64,000 bases of DNA from Teichococcus wenyumeiae. Its GTDB lineage: Bacteria > Pseudomonadota > Alphaproteobacteria > Acetobacterales > Acetobacteraceae. The DNA is taken from NCBI RefSeq assembly GCF_003696345.1, contig NZ_RFLX01000006.1, positions 124,001 through 188,000 on the forward strand, written 5' to 3'. The first letter of the stretch is position 1; each line of letters opens with the position of its first letter. Under the pieces are notes generated by a model. It was not told the origin of the DNA and ran no database searches. It worked only from the letters and a program-made list of their open reading frames with translations. Below, piece by piece: positions 27,413-35,556 of the stretch. A program made the position numbers and the translations under genes.

Positions 27413-28107
27413 GGTGCCCGGCCCAGCAGGGCCTGCATGCGCCGCCCGGCGAACTCCGCCAGCAGCAGGCCCACCACGGCCATGGCGAAGGAGAAAGCCG
27501 CCAGCCGCGCCGCCACGGCTTCGCCGTCCGGCGTCTGGGTGGCGCTGTAGATGGCCAGCGGCAGGGTCTGGGTCTCGCCAGGGATGTTGGAGGCGAAGGT
27601 GATGACGGCGCCGAATTCCCCAAGACCCGCGGCAAAGGCGGTGATGGCGCCGGAGAGGATGCCCGGCGCGATCAGCGGCAGCGTGACCGTGACGAAGCGG
27701 TCCAGCGGGCCGGCGCCCAGGGTGCGCGCGGCTTCCTCCAGCCCCGGGTCCACCGCATCCAGGCTGAGGCGCACGGCGCGGACGATCAGCGGAAAGGACA
27801 TGACCCCGGTGGCCAGGGCGGCGCCCGCCGTGGTGAAGACCAGCCGCACCCCGAACCAGTCATGCAGCAGCGCGCCCACCGGCCCGCGTATCCCGAAGGT
27901 GACCAGCAGCAGCCAGCCGATCACCACCGGCGGCATCACCAGGGGCAGGTGCACGAAGGCGTCCAGCAGCCCCCGGCCGGGGAAGCGCCCGCGCGCCAGC
28001 AGCCATGCCACCAGCACCGCCGGTGGCAGGCTGAAGGCAACCGAGCGCAAGGCCACGGTCAGGCTGAGCCGCACCGCCTGCCATTCCTCGGGAGAGAGCC
28101 AGGTCAT
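27406..28107 (-). CDS. modB: Molybdate ABC transporter permease ModB
   Basis: 233-residue inner-membrane subunit with five to six helices. LPPAVLVAWLLARGRFPG, HLPLVMPPVVIGWLLL, the EAA motif LEEAARTLGAGPLDRFVTVTLP and the ending GLGEFGAVITFASNIPGETQTLP are typical ModB sequences. It lies nine bases after modA and overlaps modC. Confidence 0.95.
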   Translation of the reverse strand: MTWLSPEEWQAVRLSLTVALRSVAFSLPPAVLVAWLLARGRFPGRGLLDAFVHLPLVMPPVVIGWLLLVTFGIRGPVGALLHDWFGVRLVFTTAGAALATGVMSFPLIVRAVRLSLDAVDPGLEEAARTLGAGPLDRFVTVTLPLIAPGILSGAITAFAAGLGEFGAVITFASNIPGETQTLPLAIYSATQTPDGEAVAARLAAFSFAMAVVGLLLAEFAGRRMQALLGRAPC

Positions 28108-28116
28108 GTGGCTCGG

Positions 28117-28902
28117 TCAGGGCGCGCGGAGGCCGAAGCCGAAGCGGCGATACATATCGGCGGCCTCGCCCCCGGTGATGAAGGCGAAGAAGCCCTGTGC
28201 TTCCCTGTTGCCCGCCGCGCGGCGCGTGATGGCGAAGGGGTAGGTGACGGCCGGGTGGCTTTCGGCGGGAAAGGTGCCGATGACCTTCACGCCCTTCGAG
28301 GCCGCGGCGTCGGTGGCATAGACGATGCCCAGCGGTGCCTCGCCACGCTCCACCAGCAGCAGCGCGGAGCGGACATTGTCGGCGCGGGCCAGGCGGGGCG
28401 AAACCCTGTCCCACTGGCCCATCCAGGCCAGCGCCGCCTGGGCGTACTTGCCGACCGGCACGTTGGAAGGGTCGCCCGTGGCGATGCGGCCGGTGGCGCC
28501 TGCCATGGCCAGGAGGTCGGTGTCACGCGCCAGGGCGACCGGCGCGCGCGCCGAGTCGGCCGGGGCGATCAGCACAAGGCTATTGGCCAGCGGGCTGGTG
28601 CGGGTCTCGTTCAGGATCAGGTCCCGTTGCTGGACGTAATCCATCCAGGGCTCATCGGCCGAGGCGAAGATATCGGCCGGCGCGCCCTGTTCCATCTGGC
28701 GCGCCAGCGCGGAGGAAGCGGCGAAGGAGAAGCGTGGCAGCGGATGCCCCTTGGTCCGCCAGGCTTCTCCCAAGGCTCTCATGGCATCCGTGAGGCTGGC
28801 GGCGGCGAAGACGGTAGGGGCCTGCGCTTCCTGTGCCCGCAGGGGAAAGGCCGGGAGACTGCCAATGGCTGCGAGAGCGGCCAGAAGGGGACGGCGATGC
28901 AT
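28117..28902 (-). CDS. modA: Molybdate ABC transporter substrate-binding protein ModA
   Basis: 261-residue periplasmic molybdate/tungstate-binding protein. The signal peptide begins MHRRPLLAALAAIG and ends near PLRAQ. FAAASLTDAMRALGEAW, FSFAASSALARQMEQGAPADIFASAD and VYATDAAASKGVKVIGTFP are diagnostic. GGAG lies before the ATG at 28902, which is preferred over an upstream in-frame start. First gene of modABC, 71 bp downstream of the MoeA fusion gene. Confidence 0.94.
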   Translation of the reverse strand: MHRRPLLAALAAIGSLPAFPLRAQEAQAPTVFAAASLTDAMRALGEAWRTKGHPLPRFSFAASSALARQMEQGAPADIFASADEPWMDYVQQRDLILNETRTSPLANSLVLIAPADSARAPVALARDTDLLAMAGATGRIATGDPSNVPVGKYAQAALAWMGQWDRVSPRLARADNVRSALLLVERGEAPLGIVYATDAAASKGVKVIGTFPAESHPAVTYPFAITRRAAGNREAQGFFAFITGGEAADMYRRFGFGLRAP

Positions 28903-28934
28903 ACGGCTAGCTCCGCTCGTTGTTCCCGTTCGGG

Positions 28935-28943
28935 TATATCGAT
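28935..28943. promoter_or_regulatory. Possible half-site of a molybdenum (ModE) box upstream of modA
   Basis: TATATCGAT on the plus strand (ATCGATATA reading toward modA) matches one arm of the ATCGNTATATA-type ModE consensus. No convincing second arm is at the expected distance. The short upstream region of modA and the ModE-type gene at the end of the operon make it worth noting. Confidence 0.25.
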
Positions 28944-28973
28944 CAGCCACGGGCGGCACAACCTGGCCGCGGT

Positions 28974-30950
28974 TCAGGCCGGGGTGAAGCCCAGCACCCG
29001 CAGCCGCTCCCGCACCGCATCGCTTTCCAGCGCGGCCAGGAAGGCCTGCAGGGCAGGCCGCTCCAGCCGCGCTTCCGGCACGAAGAAGTCGTAGTGTTCG
29101 TCGGCAATCGGCAGGAAGCCCAGGCCATAGGCCCGCGCCACGGTGCCGATAGCCATGCCCCAGTCTGCCCGCCCCTGTGCCACGGCGGTGGCCACGGCAT
29201 TGTGGGATTTCGGTTGGTTGGGGTAGCCGGGCGGCCGGGCACCACCCAGCAGGCCGTCCAGCAGGATGCGGGTGCCTGAGCCGGCATTGCGGTTAACCAG
29301 CAGGCAGGCAGGATCGGCTGCGGCGCGGCGGATGGCCTCGGCGCCGTCCAGCCCCTCGAAGCGGGCATCGCCGGGGCGGAAGACCACGCCCTGGATACGG
29401 CGCCAGCCCGGCACCAGCCGCAGCCCGGCCTCCAGCCAGGGCGTGTTGTAGAGACCGGTCTTCGCATCCAGCAGATGCGCGGGCGCCAGGTCGCATTCGC
29501 CGCGCCGGGCCGCCGCCAGCCCGCCCAGGCTGCCCACGGCCAGGGTGCGGGCGCGGATGCCCTGTTCCGCCAGCACCTCCAGCACGTCATCCAGCCCGAC
29601 GCAGTGGCTGCCGATGATGGAAAGCTCCGGCAGCCGCGCCTCGCCGATCAGCCGCACCTGCACCGGCATGCCGGCTTCCGCCCCCTGAGCCAAGGCGGGA
29701 ATGGCGAAGAAGCCATCGGCCTGCGAAAAAGCCGTGACGCTGCCAGAGCCTTTTCCCAACGGCCAAGCTGTCAGGCCCTCGCCATCCGCCGTTTCCGAAA
29801 GAGAGACCATCACGTATTCCGTGCGCCCCAGCTCGCTGGGCGTGCGGATGGCGAGGCTGGCTTCCAGCGTGGTCTCGGCGCGCGGCGGCAGGCCGGCCAG
29901 GGCGCGGATCACCGGCACCACGAATTCATGGAAGGTGAAGACTGCCGAGGTCGGAAAGCCCGGCAGCACCACCAGCGGCTTGCGCCCCACGGCGGCGAGG
30001 CAGAGCGGCTTGCCCGGCTTCAGCGCCACGCCATGCGCCAGCACGCCCGGTGGCCCCAGCCGGCCGATGATGCGGTGGGAGACATCCCCGGCACCCTTGC
30101 TGGTGCCACCGGACATCACCACCAGGTCGGCCGTCTCCAGCGCGCGGCGCACTGCCTGTTCCAGCACCGCCTCGTCGTCCCGGAAGATGCCGAGGGGCAG
30201 GGGCTCCCCGCCATGTTCGGCCACGGCGGCAGCCAGGATGGCGGCATTGCTGTCCGGAATGGCGCCGGGCGGCAGCGGCGTGGTGCCTGGCGGCACCAGC
30301 TCATCCCCGGTGGAGAGAATGGCGACGCGCGGCCGCCGCACCACCGGCACCGTGGCATGCCCCGCCGCCGCCAGCATGCCGATCTCGCGCGAGGTGATCG
30401 TGGTGCCGGCCCGCAGCAGCGCTTCGCCCCGCGCGATGTCGCTGCCGGCGAAGCCGATGAACTGGCCCGGAGCGGCGGCGCGGCGCAGGGCGATGGCCGC
30501 TCCGCCGCCTTCCTCCAGTTCCGTATGCTCGATCATCACCACCGCGTCGGCGCCGCGTGGGATGACGCCGCCGGTGGCGATGGCCGTGGCGGTGCCGGGC
30601 AGCACCTCGATGGCAGGTGCCGTGCCGCAGGCCAGCACTTCGCCGTTCAGGCGCAGCCGGCGCGGGCTGGCCTCGGTGGCGCCGGCGGTATCGGCGGCAC
30701 GCAGCGCGAAGCCATCGACGGAGGAGCGGTCGAAGGGCGGCGCATCCGCCGCGGCGGCGATGCCCTGGGCCACCACGCGGTGCAGTGCCTCGGCCAGCCC
30801 CACCGTCTCCGCCTCCAGCGGCGCAAGGTCCAGCGCGGCGCGGAAGCGGCGGGTGGCTTCCTCGGCGGAAAGGACTTCGAGGAACTGTTCCTGGCGCGCG
30901 GCGCGGCGCACTTGCTCGGTCAGGGAGGGGGCGGTCACCATGCGCTCCAT
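28974..30950 (-). CDS. MoeA molybdotransferase fused to a PBP-like domain
   Basis: 658 residues in two parts. Residues 1 to about 420 are MoeA (insertion of molybdate into MPT-AMP): PPFDRSSVDGFALRAADT, GGVIPRGADAVVMIEH, ILSTGDEL, MSGGTSKGAGD and VLPGFPTSA are intact. From about 435 to the end is a periplasmic-binding-protein-like domain without signal peptide (ELSIIGSHCVGLDDVLEVL, LVNRNAGSGTRILLDGLL, DWGMAIGTVARAYGLGFLPI), the COG1910-type cytoplasmic module thought to bind a molybdate- or cofactor-related ligand. This fusion is known in other bacteria. It lies upstream of modABC and 21 bp after another MoeA-like gene on the same strand. Confidence 0.9.
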   Translation of the reverse strand: MERMVTAPSLTEQVRRAARQEQFLEVLSAEEATRRFRAALDLAPLEAETVGLAEALHRVVAQGIAAAADAPPFDRSSVDGFALRAADTAGATEASPRRLRLNGEVLACGTAPAIEVLPGTATAIATGGVIPRGADAVVMIEHTELEEGGGAAIALRRAAAPGQFIGFAGSDIARGEALLRAGTTITSREIGMLAAAGHATVPVVRRPRVAILSTGDELVPPGTTPLPPGAIPDSNAAILAAAVAEHGGEPLPLGIFRDDEAVLEQAVRRALETADLVVMSGGTSKGAGDVSHRIIGRLGPPGVLAHGVALKPGKPLCLAAVGRKPLVVLPGFPTSAVFTFHEFVVPVIRALAGLPPRAETTLEASLAIRTPSELGRTEYVMVSLSETADGEGLTAWPLGKGSGSVTAFSQADGFFAIPALAQGAEAGMPVQVRLIGEARLPELSIIGSHCVGLDDVLEVLAEQGIRARTLAVGSLGGLAAARRGECDLAPAHLLDAKTGLYNTPWLEAGLRLVPGWRRIQGVVFRPGDARFEGLDGAEAIRRAAADPACLLVNRNAGSGTRILLDGLLGGARPPGYPNQPKSHNAVATAVAQGRADWGMAIGTVARAYGLGFLPIADEHYDFFVPEARLERPALQAFLAALESDAVRERLRVLGFTPA

Positions 30951-30971
30951 ATGGGGCCGGAGGCGGGGATA

Positions 30972-32099
30972 TCAGATCTCCTCGACCTCGACCCAGCGGC
31001 CGGCCTCGTAGCCCTCGCTGGCAGGGGGCACAACCAGCATGGCCTCCGCCGCCGCCAGGGCAGAAAGGGGCAGGGTGCCGGTGGCCAGCGGCTCCACCAG
31101 ATCGGGCTCCGCGCCCCGGCGCAGCAGCACCAGTTCCGCCAGCCCGATGCCGGAGGCGATCTTGCGGCCAAGCCGGGCGCGTCGCGGCGCCGCCGGCAGG
31201 GCGCCGGAGAGCCGCCGCAGCGCGGGGCGCGCCAGCAGCAGCCAGCCGGCCAAGGCATCGGCCGGATGTCCGGGCACCAGGATCACCGGCCGGCCCCCGG
31301 CGTGGCCGAAGCCGGTGGAATGGCCGGGCCAGGCGCCCAGGCCGTGCAGCAGCACCTCGCCCGCCAGCGCCAGGCCGGCGGCCGCATGGTCGCGCCGCCC
31401 TAATCCGGTGCCGCCCAGCGTGAGCAGGAGGTCGGCCTCCGCAGCGCCGGCGCGCAGCGCCTCGGCGATGCTGGCGGGGTCGTCGCCGGCTGGCGGCAGG
31501 ATGCGCGCCTCCGCGCCCTCCGCCGCCAGGAGGTGGAGGAGGAAGGGGCCCGTCCGGTCCAGGATGGGTGAGGCCATGATCTCGTCGCCGATCGGCAACA
31601 GGGCGACGCGCGGGCGGCGCACGGCCACCGAAGCGATGCCGGCCATGGCCAGCAGCGGCAGGTCGGCGGCGCGGAGCCTCTGGCCAGCGTGGCGGAGCAG
31701 CAAGGCGAGCGGTGCATCCGCACCGGCGGGCTGGACGCCATCACCCGGCACGGCCTCGGCCAGGGCCATGAGCAGCGGCCCATGCTCCTCCACCTCGAAG
31801 GCTGGCAGCACCGCATCGGCGCCGCTGGGCAGGGTATCCCCGGCCTCCACCCACGGGGCACCGGCCAGCGGCGCGGGGGCATAGGCGCTGGCCCCCGCCG
31901 TGTCAGCGGCACAAAGGGCCCAGCCGTCCCGCGCAGCGGTATCCCGGGCGGGTAGGGCTTGCGGCAACAACAGGTCCGTAGCCAGTGGCAGGCCCAGGCT
32001 CTCGCCGACAGCAAGGCGCGCGGGGGCGACGGGGCCGGGGATCAGGGCTTCGAGCCTGGCGGCGGCCAGGGCAGGATCGGTGACATGCAGGGGCAGCAT
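30972..32099 (-). CDS. Diverged MoeA-family molybdopterin-binding protein
   Basis: 375 residues with MoeA architecture: N-terminal PARDTAARDGWALCAADTAG (the DGYA motif as DGWA), GDTLPSGADAVLPAFEVEE and a MogA-like domain with VALLPIGDEIM, LTLGGTGLGRRDHA and VILVPGHPADA. Compared with canonical MoeA, STGDEL is reduced to PIGDEI and GGTSxGxxD reads GGTGLGRRD, so catalytic function may have changed. It may work with the MoeA fusion encoded immediately downstream, as a paralogous pair for Mo insertion or enzyme-specific cofactor delivery. ATG 32099 is the first plausible start; the frame upstream overlaps the divergent nitroreductase gene. Confidence 0.8.
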   Translation of the reverse strand: MLPLHVTDPALAAARLEALIPGPVAPARLAVGESLGLPLATDLLLPQALPARDTAARDGWALCAADTAGASAYAPAPLAGAPWVEAGDTLPSGADAVLPAFEVEEHGPLLMALAEAVPGDGVQPAGADAPLALLLRHAGQRLRAADLPLLAMAGIASVAVRRPRVALLPIGDEIMASPILDRTGPFLLHLLAAEGAEARILPPAGDDPASIAEALRAGAAEADLLLTLGGTGLGRRDHAAAGLALAGEVLLHGLGAWPGHSTGFGHAGGRPVILVPGHPADALAGWLLLARPALRRLSGALPAAPRRARLGRKIASGIGLAELVLLRRGAEPDLVEPLATGTLPLSALAAAEAMLVVPPASEGYEAGRWVEVEEI

Positions 32100-32223
32100 G
32101 CGGCCGGTTATGGCCCGGCAGGGCGAAGCAGAACACCTCCAAGGACGAAATCCCTGGCGGGAGGGGCGATGGCCCTGCCGCCCCGTCGGGCCCATACTGG
32201 ACCCGCCAGAAGCAGGAGGAACG

Positions 32224-32961
32224 ATGCCGGACTCCACCACATCCACCGCAGGCCCTGCCGCCGCGTCCGTGTTGCCCGCAGGCGCGGCCGGGGCGGTGGA
32301 GGCGGCGCTCCACGCCCGGCGCTCCGTCCGCGCCTTTCTGCCGCAGCCGGTGGAGCCCGCATTGGTCGAACGGCTGCTGGCCGCCGCCGCCCGCGCGCCG
32401 AGCGGCACGAACATGCAGCCCTGGCGCGTGCATGTGGTGACGGGCGCGGCGCGGGACCGGCTTTGCGACGCGCTGGTGGAAGCGCATCTGGCGGGGCAGG
32501 GCGAGGCCGATCCGGATTATGCCTATTACCCGCCGCAGTTCTTCGAGCCCTATCTCTCCCGCAGGCGCAAGCTGGGCTGGGACCTTTATGGGCTGCTTGG
32601 CATCGGCAAGGGCGACAAGGAGCGGATGCGCCAGCAGCACGGCCGCAACTTCCGCTTCTTCGATGCGCCGGTGGGCATGATCATGACCATCGACCGGCGG
32701 CTGGAGATCGGCTCCTGGCTCGACTACGGCATGTTCCTGCAAGGGCTGGCGACGGCGGCGGTCGCGCATGGCCTCGGCACCTGCCCGCAGGCGGCCTTCG
32801 CCGAGCACCACCGCACCATCCGCCGCCTTCTGCCGATTGGCGAAGGGGAGGTGGTGGTCTGCGGCATGGCCCTTGGCTACCCGGACTGGAACGCCCCTGA
32901 GAACCGGCTGGTGACGGAGCGGGTGCCCGTGGCGGATTTCACCACCTTTCATACCGACTGA
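32224..32961 (+). CDS. Nitroreductase family protein
   Basis: 245-residue FMN-dependent oxidoreductase. ALHARRSVRAFLPQPV and AARAPSGTNMQPWRVHVV form the N-terminal FMN phosphate site, and VVCGMALGYPDWNAPENRL the C-terminal block. AGGAGG lies just before the ATG. The natural substrate (quinone, nitro compound or other) is unknown. It is divergent from the MoeA-like gene and apparently monocistronic. Confidence 0.92.
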   Translation: MPDSTTSTAGPAAASVLPAGAAGAVEAALHARRSVRAFLPQPVEPALVERLLAAAARAPSGTNMQPWRVHVVTGAARDRLCDALVEAHLAGQGEADPDYAYYPPQFFEPYLSRRRKLGWDLYGLLGIGKGDKERMRQQHGRNFRFFDAPVGMIMTIDRRLEIGSWLDYGMFLQGLATAAVAHGLGTCPQAAFAEHHRTIRRLLPIGEGEVVVCGMALGYPDWNAPENRLVTERVPVADFTTFHTD

Positions 32962-33402
32962 CGGGTCGCAACAGAGACAAAGCGACGAAACGGGTTCGCG
33001 CACCGCCGGTTGAGGCGCGCCGCCCCTCGCCGCCGTTTCTGAAGGCGGCTGGAATCTTCAGCGCGGCCTGCATGTGCATGCCGGCATGCCACTCCGCGTT
33101 GAGATTTGGCTAAGGATTATCCCGCAGAAGGAGGCAGATCTCTTTCTGAGGCTCCTGCCCATGTTTTTCATCCGCGGCCTTAAACCTTCCCTTCTGCGCT
33201 TCTGGCACTGGGTCTCGCCGGGCGGCTACCGGCCTGAGCGGCACTATATGCGTGGCCTTCCACGCCAGACGGCGAATTGAACCCATGGCCAGCGACACGG
33301 TATACTGCCGCTGCACAGGCAGAATATTGCAGATATTGTCAGTAGATTTGCACAGGAAGGGATTTCCCTGCGAATCTTGGTAGTCGGGGGAAGAAATCAG
33401 CG
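32962..33402. other. 441-bp intergenic stretch with palindrome
   Basis: No confident gene. It holds a perfect 14-bp palindrome GCATGCCGGCATGC at 33076-33089 and a candidate promoter at 33277-33306 for the next gene. A 68-codon GTG frame at 33074-33280 has no ribosome site or recognisable similarity and is not annotated as a gene. The last 120 bases are relatively AT-rich, as expected for a 5' region. Confidence 0.45.
33277..33306 (+). promoter_or_regulatory. Candidate sigma-70 promoter
   Basis: TTGAAC (33277-33282) and TATACT (33301-33306) are separated by 18 bp, about 97 bp before the next start codon. The -10 matches the consensus at five of six positions. This is a sequence match only. 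Confidence 0.35.
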
Positions 33403-34521
33403 TTGTTGGAAAAGGAAACCGAGGCCGCCTTGTCCTATGAGCCGGAGGATGTCCGCCGCTTCGCGCAACTGACCTTCACCGACCTTGGATGGCAGACGTT
33501 ACGGAACGACCCTTCCGCGCGGGCTTCCATGCCGCCAGTGGACACCAGCCTGACCTTTGCGCATCCTGATTTTGGCGTGGCACTGGTTGATGTGGCGCCT
33601 GCGCGCGCCGCCGAACCTGTCGAGCGTCTGCGGCGCCGGCTGGAGGCGCTGAAGACCCGCCCCTCCCTGGTTGACGCATTGCCCATCGTCCACCTGCCGC
33701 TGGCAGCTTCTGATCTTTGGCGGCTCAATATCATCCTGGACAGTGCCTTCGCTTCGCCCGCGTCGTTGCAGGGGAAAGAGAAAGGCTGGGTCGATGTGGT
33801 GCAGCAGGCCTTGCTGCCGGAATCCTTTCCGCCCTCGCCGGCCGAGCCGGAACCCATTGCCGTGGAGAGTGCCGGCCGCGTAGTCAGCGCCGCCAGCCCA
33901 CGCGGTTCTTTTCGGCCATGGATGCTGGCGGGCGTGGCGACAGCCGTTCTGATCGGCGCAGCAGCCGTTTATGGCTTCAAAGCGCCAGGCCAGCAGGTTG
34001 CCCCGGCCCAGCCGGGTCAGCATGCGGAGGAAGCGGTCGAGCCCGCTCCCCCCTCAACCGGAACACCCGATGAGCCGGCCGTTGCGGCTGTCCGGCCCGC
34101 TCAGCCCGCGCCTGCTGCACCAGCGCCTGCCCCGCATCAGCAGCCGGCACCGCCAGCGGTGGCCGGCATCCGGGCCGTTGCGCCGCTGCGTCAGGAAGCT
34201 GCCGCGCCTCCAGGACGGCCCGGGGGTGCGGTTGGTCCGAGTAGGATCGTCGTGCATTCCGTCCCCGCGGGGCGTGACACCGCCCAAGCACTGCTCCGCT
34301 CCGCTGCTGATGCGAATGATGAGGTGGAGTTCCGTACGCTGCGCGTCACGCCGGACAGGGCGGTAGTGCGGTACTTCTATCGTGCAGATGAGGCGGCGGC
34401 CCAGGAACTGGCCAAGCGCCTGGGCCCGGCATGGCGGGTGCAGGATCTGACCCGCTACCGCCCGAGTCCAAGACCCACCACCCTGGAAGTGTGGCTGCCG
34501 CGGTCGTTCCGCGCCGATTGA
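33403..34521 (+). CDS. Unrecognised single-pass membrane protein with Pro/Ala linker
   Basis: 372 residues, function unknown. Residues 1-165 form an apparently globular cytoplasmic part (DVRRFAQLTFTDLGWQTLRN, FAHPDFGVALVDVAPAR). One membrane helix follows at about 172-192. A proline/alanine/glutamine-rich linker of about 60 residues leads to a C-terminal domain (RIVVHSVPAGRDTAQALL, AVVRYFYRADEAAAQELAKR) that resembles LytR C-terminal or SPOR-like extracytoplasmic domains. The start appears to be TTG (33403, or TTG 33406) with GGGGGAAG nine bases upstream. It stands between the nitroreductase and PEP-CTERM genes. A cell-envelope role is an inference. Confidence 0.7.
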   Translation: MLEKETEAALSYEPEDVRRFAQLTFTDLGWQTLRNDPSARASMPPVDTSLTFAHPDFGVALVDVAPARAAEPVERLRRRLEALKTRPSLVDALPIVHLPLAASDLWRLNIILDSAFASPASLQGKEKGWVDVVQQALLPESFPPSPAEPEPIAVESAGRVVSAASPRGSFRPWMLAGVATAVLIGAAAVYGFKAPGQQVAPAQPGQHAEEAVEPAPPSTGTPDEPAVAAVRPAQPAPAAPAPAPHQQPAPPAVAGIRAVAPLRQEAAAPPGRPGGAVGPSRIVVHSVPAGRDTAQALLRSAADANDEVEFRTLRVTPDRAVVRYFYRADEAAAQELAKRLGPAWRVQDLTRYRPSPRPTTLEVWLPRSFRAD

Positions 34522-34705
34522 AGCAATGAGGGGACTGGTCGAGGTTCCGGCGCTGCTCCGTAGAACTGCGCCTGCCAAGCTTTGGCCGTGTCAACCGTCG
34601 GAATTCTGTCACCTCCCGATGGAAGTTGTCGGTAAACCTGACACCAGAAACCTGATCGTCAGCCAGAATTCCGACAAGTCTTTAATTTCTCATCGAAAAT
34701 CTCGC
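34522..34705. promoter_or_regulatory. Inverted repeats upstream of the sigma-54 promoter (candidate activator sites)
   Basis: A 12-bp element GTCGGAATTCTG at 34597-34608 recurs as its exact complement CAGAATTCCGAC at 34664-34675. Between them, TGTCGGTAAACCTGACA (34627-34643) is an imperfect dyad, and TGTCA units occur at 34589-34593 and 34607-34611. All lie 30-120 bp upstream of the -24 element, the usual range for enhancer-binding proteins of sigma-54 promoters. Confidence 0.55.
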
Positions 34706-34721
34706 TGGCACGTTGCTTGCA
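34706..34721 (+). promoter_or_regulatory. Sigma-54 (RpoN) promoter of the PEP-CTERM gene
   Basis: TGGCACG at 34706-34712, four bases, then TTGCA at 34717-34721 match the -24/-12 sigma-54 consensus TGGCACG-N4-TTGCW at every fixed position. The predicted start of transcription near 34732 leaves a leader of about 46 bases before ATG 34778, containing AAGGAAG. Expression would need RpoN and an enhancer-binding activator, such as PrsR, which is reported to control PEP-CTERM genes in other bacteria. Confidence 0.8.
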
Positions 34722-34777
34722 ATTCCTTTGCGTGGATGCCCTGCACCCCGGCAGGGACCCACAACAAGGAAGCTACT

Positions 34778-35413
34778 ATGCGTCAGCTGAAGTCTCTGCT
34801 CCTCGGCACTGCCCTGGCGTTCGCAACCACCGTTTCGGCCATGGCAGCTCCCATCACCGGCAGCTTCGACATCACGGGCCTGTTCCAGGCGGAGAACAAC
34901 GCCGGCATCAATGTCGCCTTCAACCAGGCGACGGCGATCGACTTCTGCGCTGCTGTCACGGGTGAGTGCATCACCGATCCGGGCGTCGGCACCGGCACCG
35001 GCGCTTTCCAAGTCAACAATGCCTCCGCTGACAATACCTTCGGTATCACCGACGGGCAGATGGGCACTGTGAAGGATTTCGTCTTCAGCCCCTTCACCAC
35101 CGTGGCCGACTTCTTCAAGATCGGTGACCTGAGCTTCGACCTGACCGCGATCGAGAATTCCTCCTTCGGCACCGGCAACTTCCAGTTCCTGATCCTGACC
35201 GGCACGGGCGTCTTCAGCCGCGAAGGGTATGACGACACGGCCGGCACGTTCAGCTTCACCGGCCAGACCAACGGCGTCGACACCACCGGCACCTTCACCT
35301 TCAGCGGCGCCTCCGCCGCCGTGCCGGTTCCCGAGCCCGCCTCGCTGGCGCTGTTCAGCGCCGGCCTGCTGGGTCTTGGCCTGGTGCGCCGCAACCGCCG
35401 CAAGGCCGCCTGA
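34778..35413 (+). CDS. PEP-CTERM sorting domain protein
   Basis: 211 residues. A Sec signal peptide (MRQLKSLLLGTALAFATTVSAMAA) is followed by a secreted domain rich in Thr, Gly, Phe and Asn with only two cysteines and no known enzyme motif. The C-terminal tripartite signal at about 184-211 is VPEPASLALF, a hydrophobic helix and the basic RRNRRK tail, recognised and cleaved by an exosortase. No exosortase gene is in the window. Such proteins are typically exported with exopolysaccharide and support floc or biofilm formation. The gene is monocistronic, with its own sigma-54 promoter and a strong terminator. Confidence 0.93.
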   Translation: MRQLKSLLLGTALAFATTVSAMAAPITGSFDITGLFQAENNAGINVAFNQATAIDFCAAVTGECITDPGVGTGTGAFQVNNASADNTFGITDGQMGTVKDFVFSPFTTVADFFKIGDLSFDLTAIENSSFGTGNFQFLILTGTGVFSREGYDDTAGTFSFTGQTNGVDTTGTFTFSGASAAVPVPEPASLALFSAGLLGLGLVRRNRRKAA

Positions 35414-35444
35414 GCTACCCGGTATTCGGGGCAAGCTTGAGGCA

Positions 35445-35469
35445 GGGGGAGCGGTTTCGCCGCTCCCCC
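35445..35469 (+). terminator. Terminator after the PEP-CTERM gene
   Basis: A perfect 10-bp stem GGGGGAGCGG/CCGCTCCCCC with loop TTTCG begins 31 bases after the stop codon. The following sequence is only mildly T-rich. Position and stability support termination, possibly for the convergent minus-strand gene too. Confidence 0.75.
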
Positions 35470-35556
35470 ATCTCACAAGCATCTAAGTCTTTGGAATTCG
35501 ACCTGGGTTTTGGCTAGAGCAGCGCCGCTGCCGGCCTGTACGCGAGGCAGCGGACC

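Noticed and set aside
29475-31403. Plus-strand open frame of about 640 codons across the two MoeA genes
   Set aside because: Spans the end of one and most of another recognised gene on the opposite strand and has a shadow-type composition.
33074-33280. A 68-codon frame between the nitroreductase and the membrane protein
   Set aside because: Starts with GTG without a ribosome site, overlaps a palindrome and shows no similarity I recognise.
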